Below, piece after piece: positions 56,962-64,000 of a stretch of DNA of 64,000 nucleotides. Each line of letters begins with the position of its first letter. The first letter of the stretch is position 1. The notes under the pieces were generated by a model that saw nothing but the letters and a program-made list of their open reading frames with translations, had not been told where the DNA came from and searched no databases. This DNA is from Armillaria gallica (lineage: Eukaryota > Basidiomycota > Agaricomycetes > Agaricales > Physalacriaceae), in the NCBI GenBank assembly GCA_037576215.1, contig JBANDB010000005.1:6200001-6264000 (forward strand), read 5' to 3'. A program made the translations under genes and the position numbers.

Positions 56962-59574
56962 TCACAATGTAGCTTCTTCCCTGGCTTCTTCCATCCTGAC
57001 CCATAAGCCAGCCTAGTGGATTGACTTATGGCGTGAAATGAGAGGTCTGAGAGAAAACATACCTTGGCGTACAATGTCACATGTATGCCCAACATAATCT
57101 TTTCCCTGCCTTTAGTCGTCCCCGGAGTCGTGGTCCAGCTCTTCGGAGGAATACCTTCAGGAGGTTGAGCATCCACGGCGAGGCTGAACGACGAGAAAGT
57201 CTGCAAGAGCCGAACAAGGTAATAGGAAGCCTCATTATACGCAAACTAGGAAGAAATGTTCAAGCACTGCTATTAGACAACTGACTGAAAATGCTCTGAC
57301 CTGTTGACCGAGGCAAATTCTCGGGCCCGCATTGAAAGGTGCGAAGATGAATGGGTTCGGAGTCAGATACTTGTGCACACGGCTATCGAGGAATCGATCC
57401 GGATCAAATTCAAGAGCTGGGGGGAGTTGTTAGAGCAAAAGCACCGAAAGACTAATAGCCTGGTTATTTCACCATCCGGGCCCCATAAATCTGTGCGCCG
57501 ATGCATTAGGAATACGGAATCAAGATAATGTGCGGACCTCGTACTACTTGGAATATAATATGGTGCCCTCCCTTTGTTTGGAAGAGTAGTCGCTACTCTC
57601 GAGGCGCTTGTAGAAAATGATGACATGAGAAAAGCACCAGGAAAGAGAAATAATACGCCTCACCGAGAGTTTTCTGGGCTGAAGTCGAACATCGTTAGCT
57701 ACGCTCAGTTTTAGAAGGCTTCTTCACGTACACAGTTGGATATAGGCGCAATGTTTCTGGAGAAACATACATGATGAGAACTTATCTCGATTGGAGTGTA
57801 GCAAACGGTTCTCATACCATTGAGGAATGCCCGCAAATATTTCATATCGCGAATGTCGTCATATGTGGGCTTCCCGGTGCCGACTTTCTCGAGGATCTCA
57901 GACCGTAACCGAGCAGCCATGTCCGGATGTTCGCACATCATATACACCGCGAAGGTTAAAAGGGACGAGGTCTATGTGTAGATAACCATGAGCACATCAT
58001 TAAGTTAAAAGCCACATCGAGGAGCTCACGGTGTCTCTACCAGCAATCAAAATATTGATGAGCTCGTCCTGAATGACTTTAGGATCTGCAGAATTTTAAT
58101 TAGTATACAACATTTGAAAGTGAGAGACGTGCCTACCGTCGATGTCCTGAACCAGACGGTCCAACAAGGACGTGCTGTCAAGGTCCTTATCCAAACCCAC
58201 GGACTTGACGCCTTTAGCCTTTCGGTCAAGCGCCTCGGAGAGCATGGGTTGGACAAAATCATTGATGACTTTCCGGAGCGGCTGGACTTTGTCTGCCCAA
58301 ATTTCAGAAAGCGGCCAGGAAGGACCTTTCTGTACTCGAACGACTATTTGTTCTTGTGCCTTTGCAAACGCCTTGACAAAAGAATTAGAGGGATGATTAA
58401 CGAAATGAAGGCTTCCCGCCAAGGGTGACCCGGCTGGGTAGGGAAGCCCCGCAGCTATCGAATTAACGTCCTTGCCAAAGAGGTACTCTGTAGCAGAGTC
58501 CATCGTAAACCGAGAAACAACGTCCTAGGCGCATTTATCAGATACCGGCTAGTATTGTAACAGAATTGTCGAAAACCAACCTGGAAATTGACAGGATAAC
58601 CTTCCCTCAGCCTCGCTTTAATTTGCGAGATCGTGCTGACTGCGTGCCTCTCGAAGTTGTCAAAGTCAGAAATGCGAGCCTTGCTGAAGAAAGGCCTCGT
58701 AGTTGTCCTATGAAACCTGATCGAAGGTAGTGGAAGGATAAGCCCAAGGTGTGAAGAACGTGCTTAATATACTTACTTCCACATCTCTCCTGCGACGAAT
58801 AAGCAAATACACTCGTATCGTATCTAATCTGAGTAAATTCACCATCAGAATTAAAGACACCTACACCCACAAGCGCCTTGGCAGCAGCGATGGAGAATGG
58901 GCCTGGAATCCTGCATTAATAACTAGGCAGACGACCAGCGATTCAGCGAAAGCGAGACCTTTTTCAAAGTCCTGAAACTGCGTCGCTAGGACGGCCTAGT
59001 AGTGCGAGTAAGGGAGCCGCATTCAAAAGTGGTCACGAGTAATTACCTTGACATGTTCTGGCTCAGTCGTAAAGACCTCGTGTTACCGTTAAGTACAGCC
59101 GGCACTTCCAGTAATAGTGAAGTTACTTACCCGTCTATCGGACAATGAACCGAACGAAAAGGTGTGACCGTACCGCTCGCTCCACGTCTGAAAAACTTCG
59201 CCTAATACCCCGGCAGTTAGCAGAAAGTACTAGAAGAGTAATATGACCTCGAACATACCTGGATAGCCATTCTTGAAGCCATCCACGACACGACCCAGAA
59301 TCGAGATGCTGCTCTCCTGAACGATGGGAGTCAAGAGAGCGCCCATTTTGGCAGCCTCTCTGCGAATGATAAAGCTCGTGAACCAACTATGCGCAGGGCG
59401 AACGAGAAATTGCAAGACCGCTGGTCCTGCCAAGAAAAACCACGGAGGAATATCAAAACCTGATTTTGCGAGTACGCTTTGGAGAGCCCAAAGAGCTGTC
59501 AAAGGCAGGATTATGAGAGCGAGCGTCGCTCTGGATAGATAGGCAAGCCCTGGAGATAAGAAATTGATAGGCAT
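56962..59574 (-). CDS. Cytochrome P450 monooxygenase (CYP63-like), about 16 exons, apparently intact
   Basis: The start [20 protein letters not shown] (59574) leads into two hydrophobic segments ([31 protein letters not shown]) that would anchor it in the ER membrane. Exons follow in frame: [83 protein letters not shown] and [20 protein letters not shown]. The I-helix is [17 protein letters not shown], the K-helix ETLRLYP (ExxR), and the PERF-like segment is [15 protein letters not shown]. The heme loop is [15 protein letters not shown] with the cysteine ligand. It ends EEAREEATL at 56962. The [18 protein letters not shown] signature resembles CYP63 and related agaric families; the exact family needs comparison. 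It would catalyse oxidation of lipids or other hydrophobic substrates with a reductase partner. Confidence 0.92.
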
Positions 59575-61784
59575 GACGGATGGTATCTGAACTGAAGCAG
59601 TGAGGACTTGCAAACTAAATACTCGCTGGGGTGCAGTGATTATGGTGATGGTCTGTGTAAGAAACCGGAGATGTAATTCCGCTGTCATGACTCATGTTCA
59701 TGCTTGCAAATCATCTTGTAAAAAACGGTTTGTGTAGACTTTCCGGCTTCTGAGAACACAAACACCGGGAGAGACCCAAATGATTTCGACGACGACTCAA
59801 GGAAAGCCGAGCTTGTCAAGCTTGACAGAGTTCTTCATGTATATCGAATACTAGGTGCGTGGATACACCCACTATCAAGGGCAGCCGCAGTTGGTGCGTT
59901 TCTCGTTTTTCTTCGTATCGGACCCTTCTTATATCGCGGGTTTGAATGATCACCTGGGCGCAAAACCCAAGTGTGTGGAAATGAATCCCGTGCCGTTGTT
60001 TGTACTTGCTCATGGACGGGGCGCAGGTTCCGAAACGTAGACTCGATGACGAGAAGTTCACGTACGTCCACACAAATGCCCCATCAGATACCTGTAGATT
60101 GTTACACTCGTTGCGAAGGCTAAGAAAAATATCGACTAGTCTATCAAAGAAGTCATGACAAGTCCAATAAGCGCTTACATGTAAATACAAACTGTTGTTG
60201 CATCTCCGAAACAAATCTTTTCAAACGTAAGTCATATCGCCATAACATGTCAGAGGTGAAGACGATAAGCATACTCTTTAGGGGGAATTTGGTTGAACTG
60301 CTTCGTGACCTCGGATAATCCCTATAAAGCTCATGTTCCGGAGCCATGTATTTTACCCCGGAGATTTGACAATCTGCAAGGTATGGTGTCCAATCCCGGA
60401 TTTTGGGCCACTTTTGATGATCTGGGACGTAAGTTCCAACCATACCATGTTATCACCATGCCGAAGACCAAGCCTGCTCGAGTGGATGGTGCAAGGGCGC
60501 ACATTCTAACTTGTCACCTGTACTTTCCTTTACGAAGACCGTCTGACCGAGCAAAAACACAATGTTATTGTGAGGGTTGACAAGGCAGTAAGTATAGTTT
60601 CGAGTTCGGGTAAGTGAAACACACAGGGAGACATATGAAAAGAAAACATCCTGGATAGCACAGATGAAATCAGGGAAAAGCAGGTCGGAAAAGTAGTGTT
60701 CCTTGCTTTGTCACAGACGTGTATCTGCATTTAAACCGAGGAAACATGACGTCGCATCTGGATGAGAAAGCATGAAAGGCGAACGCCCAAAGGACATGTT
60801 TGCCGACTCACGTACAAGGTTGTATTGCGCCGACGGAAGATCAGCGGCACCAGGAAAGTCCGCCTTGGCGTGTTTCCAGCAGGATGTCTTGTCGTCTGTG
60901 AGGATCTTGAAGATCCGACATGTACCCTGGACTACTGGAGGACGACAAGATCAATAACGCTACAGAAAGCGAGTATATGGCTATTGTTAGGGTATTATAT
61001 AGGTAATGAGAAGAACCCTACTAACCCCCAAAATGATGTCCGATGGTAAGCCGAAGAAAGAAAACGCATAGGTAAGTACGAGCACCCTGAGAGACGTCAG
61101 CCGGGCAAGCTCTGGACTGACGAAGTCGAGACGCACCGTAATTCAGGGTACAACGCAAGTACAACGACGGTACAGTGACAGCATCATCATACTCTATTGG
61201 GGGTACACAACGAGTAGAGGATTGATCCAGATAATGTACGACTCGGCCAGCAAGTTGGACATGGATGAGAGAGATGGAAGGTTGTTTGGATCAGTTTGCT
61301 ACACTCTTTGAGCGCGCCGCCGCGCGCGTTCGTCATGTGATCGTATCTCGTCCTCGGGCCGACGCCCGACGGATTCGACCCAACTTCAAGCTTCAAGTTC
61401 GACCCCTTCGTTGGGCAGTGAAAAAATGAAACTTGTAGATGTTGACACACAAGCTTGCCATAACAAGCAAGGGAACGCAAAACCTCGAATACTCCCATAA
61501 TTGCCAGACAATACAGTGGCTGATCCGAAGGAGACAGATCCGATACTATGCCAGGGTATAGCCAAGGTGTAGCTCGGTGCAAATTAACACGCAATGAGGC
61601 ATTGATCAAAGGATGGATACACACAAATACCTGTGACGTTAAGGAGAGTTAGAGACTTGTTGAATACCGCAAGCATGCGAGGTAGCGAGTACAGGTTCAG
61701 AAGCGTACAATGGAGGTTCAATTACAGCTGTTTGCACACAGCTTGACAGTAGCGGGCGTTTTGCGCGAGAGAAGAGAGCGATCT
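59575..61784. other. No gene recognised
   Basis: The first part is the P450 promoter region. Minus-strand ORFs at 60153-60443, 60530-60730 and 61187-61624 show no family signature. A short GC-rich palindrome (GCGCGCCGCCGCGCGCG) lies near 61311-61328. Confidence 0.4.
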
Positions 61785-61912
61785 GGACTTCGTCATAAAC
61801 CGTGGTTTAAGGGCTTGATGACGCGTCTGTGGGTGGTTTATGGCCATTTCGGCGATCTCGGAGGCCATTCCATGCGCTTGAAGTCCCCAAAACACGGTTT
61901 ATGATGAAGTCC
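61785..61912. mobile_element. 128-bp MITE-like element
   Basis: Terminal inverted repeats of 20 bp (GGACTTCGTCATAAACCGTG at 61785-61804 and its inverse at 61893-61912) differ at one position. There is no coding sequence, and the flanking duplication is not clear (GATCT / GAGCT at best). Confidence 0.75.
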
Positions 61913-62176
61913 GAGCTTCTTTTCATCATCCACGAAAACCCCCCTGACTGTCAAGCTGTATGCAAACGGCTGTAAGCTCTTCATTATTTCCCGAATGATG
62001 GTGTACCTAGAAACAAATTATATCGACACGGTCTCATAAGAAGAGTACGAGATTAAGAAAGAATTAGACTAGTTTGTATATCTACTTTCAGAAACTAGAT
62101 CCGCACATTTTGACGGAATGGCCAAGGAGTCAATCATCGGTGACGCTCCAAAAGTGAGTTGAATCAACTGCCCCCG
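61913..62176. other. 3' flank of the alpha/beta hydrolase
   Basis: No coding signature. About 50 nt next to the hydrolase are also conserved behind its pseudogene copy at 40498-40550. Confidence 0.4.
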
Positions 62177-63678
62177 CTAAGCACAATTCTCAGCTCCCAT
62201 ATATCGAAATAACTATGTTGGAACAATCAGCAACGGGAGTGAGATCCCAGCTGTACGCTGATATCCTCACCTTATCAACTCCCACGTTGCTTGCCATCAT
62301 TCCCTCAGCATCATGGCTAACACCGGGTACCCAATCGACGGTTGTACAATTAGGTATACCTCCCATGTCCTCCAGCATCGAAACAAAATACTGTCCCCTC
62401 TCTAGATGCGTGTTTCCCTGGGTCTGCAATATGTGAGAAATAGAGAACATAGAAGGATATTGGATGCCTCACTTTTGCTTGACATCGAGGATCGCCGTCG
62501 CTGTGGTCTTCCTGCAGATAATACTTTTAGTAGACAACCTGCCGTGACTTATAAGATCACCCACGAGTCCCCAGGCGTAACTAATCGTACGTCCGTTGTA
62601 TCTCTCAATGATACCTTCCCGTTCAAGAGCGTGAGCATTTGCAGTTGCGTAGGCGGGGAAATTCGACGCCAGCCCATACTTGAAATCATCAACACCATCG
62701 CAGTCGTGGTCGGGAAACGGTCGGTCCGAGGTCAGCCAGCATAAGGATCCAGGGTTGGCTATAGAGTGTTGAGGTTAATTTTCTTTTCGCTCTTTGGAAG
62801 GACGTACCGATCCAAAAGTGCAGCCGATTATCATCTTCAGTTGATAGCCTGAGAGCCACGTAGCGCTGGGTCATTTGGCCGCCAGCAGAGTGGCCTGCAA
62901 CGACGACGACCTGAAAATGATGATCAGGAACAGCAACAGGGCAATCCCGTGTCCGAGGCGGAAATAGAGACAGACATACTTGCAAATTCGGGTAGATGGT
63001 TGTATTCATATAATACGCCACAAGCGCATCGAGGACATCGTACGTGCTAAAATTTGATGGACTATCGGCGACATTAGAATGCCCGCTAATCCAGGTCGTG
63101 TTATCCCATATGAGCTGGTCGTCCTGTGCGGCGCCCGCTACCAAGTCAGCCTCTGTGAAGAAGCAAGGGGCCATGATGGATATGTGGGCGCGTTCGATAG
63201 TGGGATCATCATAAGTGGCATTGTAAAGCGCGTTGTTCATCGCAGTCCAGTCTAGTCAGGAGCAATGAGGTTTACGCGCGGCAGTAGTGTAATATTGCAC
63301 GCTACTCACCGGACCAACAAGTTCTGTCCTTTTTACAATATCAGGGACCAACAGTCAGAGAATAAAGAAGCCGTTATCGCACCTTGCCATTCAAAACAAT
63401 AACTGCTCTTGTGACGTCTGTCTTATTCAGGCCGGCCGTTTTGTATATAGGCTAGCATTTGTTGGCAAACAATGATGCAAGAGCAAGAAAAAACGTACCA
63501 AATATCCTCCCGCGTCCTCATCCACGACCCAATTAGGATGGGCTGTAGCGTCAATAATATCCGGGAACCATTGCCAACCGTCATTAGCCGTCCCATTGAC
63601 AATTGGCTCAGGGTTGTGTTGCTGAGCGATGGCAATACAGACCAGCGACGCGATTGTGAAGAGGTACGAGCACAACAT
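62177..63678 (-). CDS. Secreted alpha/beta hydrolase, about eight exons, apparently intact
   Basis: The N-terminus MLCSYLFTIASLVCIAIAQQ is a typical signal peptide with cleavage probably after AIA or AQQ. Exons then give NDGWQWFPDIIDATAHPNWV, VTRAVIVLNGK, DWTAMNNALYNATYDDPTIE, ISIMAPCFFTEADL, TTWISGHSNVADSPSNFSTY, VVVVAGHSAGGQMTQRYVAL (nucleophile elbow GHSAG), NPGSLCWLTSDRPFPDHDCD, NFPAYATANAHALEREGIIE, HLERGQYFVSMLEDMGGIPN and VDWVPGVSHDAEGMMAS (candidate catalytic His), and end with LFRYMGAENCA at 62177. All splice junctions can be joined in phase (one uses the donor after the codons for YAWGL). The product of about 380 residues is probably exported and hydrolyses an ester or amide; the substrate is unknown. 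A rearranged broken copy is at 39596-40497. Confidence 0.9.
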
Positions 63679-64000
63679 GATGGGTAGAGAATGCGATAAA
63701 TTTTCCGCCGTCTAATTTATAGTGTTGATGTAGGACGAAAAAGAGAAATCAGAGTTTCTGGATATTTGAAACATCAATTTTCTGTTCTGTTCGCTGCGGC
63801 TGGGGTCCGAATTTTTTTGACGGGCGGAGAAAATGTCTGTGCTTGAGGCGTAGTTGAGTCATAATGACACAGTTAGAAGGACCTGGCGCGCTCTCTCACC
63901 GTAAGTCACTGGTCCCATCATAGCACACCAAGGTTTTGTATCGTCTCCGTTTTGACTTTTTAGATGGTAACGCCGCTCTCACCTCTCAATCTGGAGTCGC
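63679..64000. other. Upstream region of the hydrolase to the window end
   Basis: Probably holds the hydrolase promoter. No further gene is seen before the window ends. Confidence 0.4.

Overview
The window is eukaryotic and looks like a filamentous basidiomycete of the mushroom class (Agaricomycetes, probably Agaricales). The support is the many GT-AG introns of about 45-65 nt, agaric-type F-box genes, a secreted alpha/beta hydrolase, a GLGQQ-type cytochrome P450, a fungal HNH protein and a LINE with a C-terminal RNase H. The genus is not determined. Apart from exon structures read by eye, nothing here was confirmed by database search.

Left part (1 to about 27 kb): a graveyard of gene and transposon relics with almost no intact genes. 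It holds a proline iminopeptidase pseudogene (1.8-2.8 kb), a LINE on the minus strand (13.9 to 9.9 kb, with its RNase H part at 8.1-6.9 kb) split by an insertion that carries seven tandem tRNA T-arm/B-box modules, a short-chain dehydrogenase (SDR) pseudogene split by a 1.7 kb insertion (15.6-18.35 kb), a local direct duplication (21.0-21.9 kb), two tRNA-derived SINE heads (22.2 and 22.5 kb), a degenerate pair of coiled-coil genes (24-25 kb) and a truncated P450 (26.2-26.8 kb).

Middle part (27-37.5 kb): an apparently intact 2-oxoglutarate/Fe(II) oxygenase (28.1-29.7 kb, minus) with a truncated duplicate beside it, divergent from an HNH-type gene (30.4-31.9 kb, plus). Next comes copy 1 of a hypothetical gene, interrupted by a 3.9 kb composite insertion that includes a 2.04 kb terminal-inverted-repeat element flanked by TA. 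Copy 2 of the same gene at 49.8 kb is uninterrupted and shows the empty site.

Right part (37.5-64 kb): denser in genes. A cluster of four small coiled-coil or basic proteins lies between two F-box genes (41.2-49.3 kb). An SDR (52.8-53.9 kb), a P450 (57.0-59.6 kb) and a secreted alpha/beta hydrolase (62.2-63.7 kb), all on the minus strand, may form part of a metabolic neighbourhood. Between them are a 0.7 kb fold-back palindrome, a small MITE, microsatellites and dispersed repeats. A chimeric pseudogene at 39.4-40.5 kb joins a piece of the SDR to a piece of the hydrolase.

The most notable observations are: (i) the LINE ORF stays in one frame, and every stop is explainable by a single C-to-T change; (ii) the tandem B-box array; (iii) the TA-flanked element with its empty site in the paralog; (iv) the F-box/coiled-coil cluster with an eroded second copy; (v) the SDR-hydrolase chimera whose apparent source genes are both still present.
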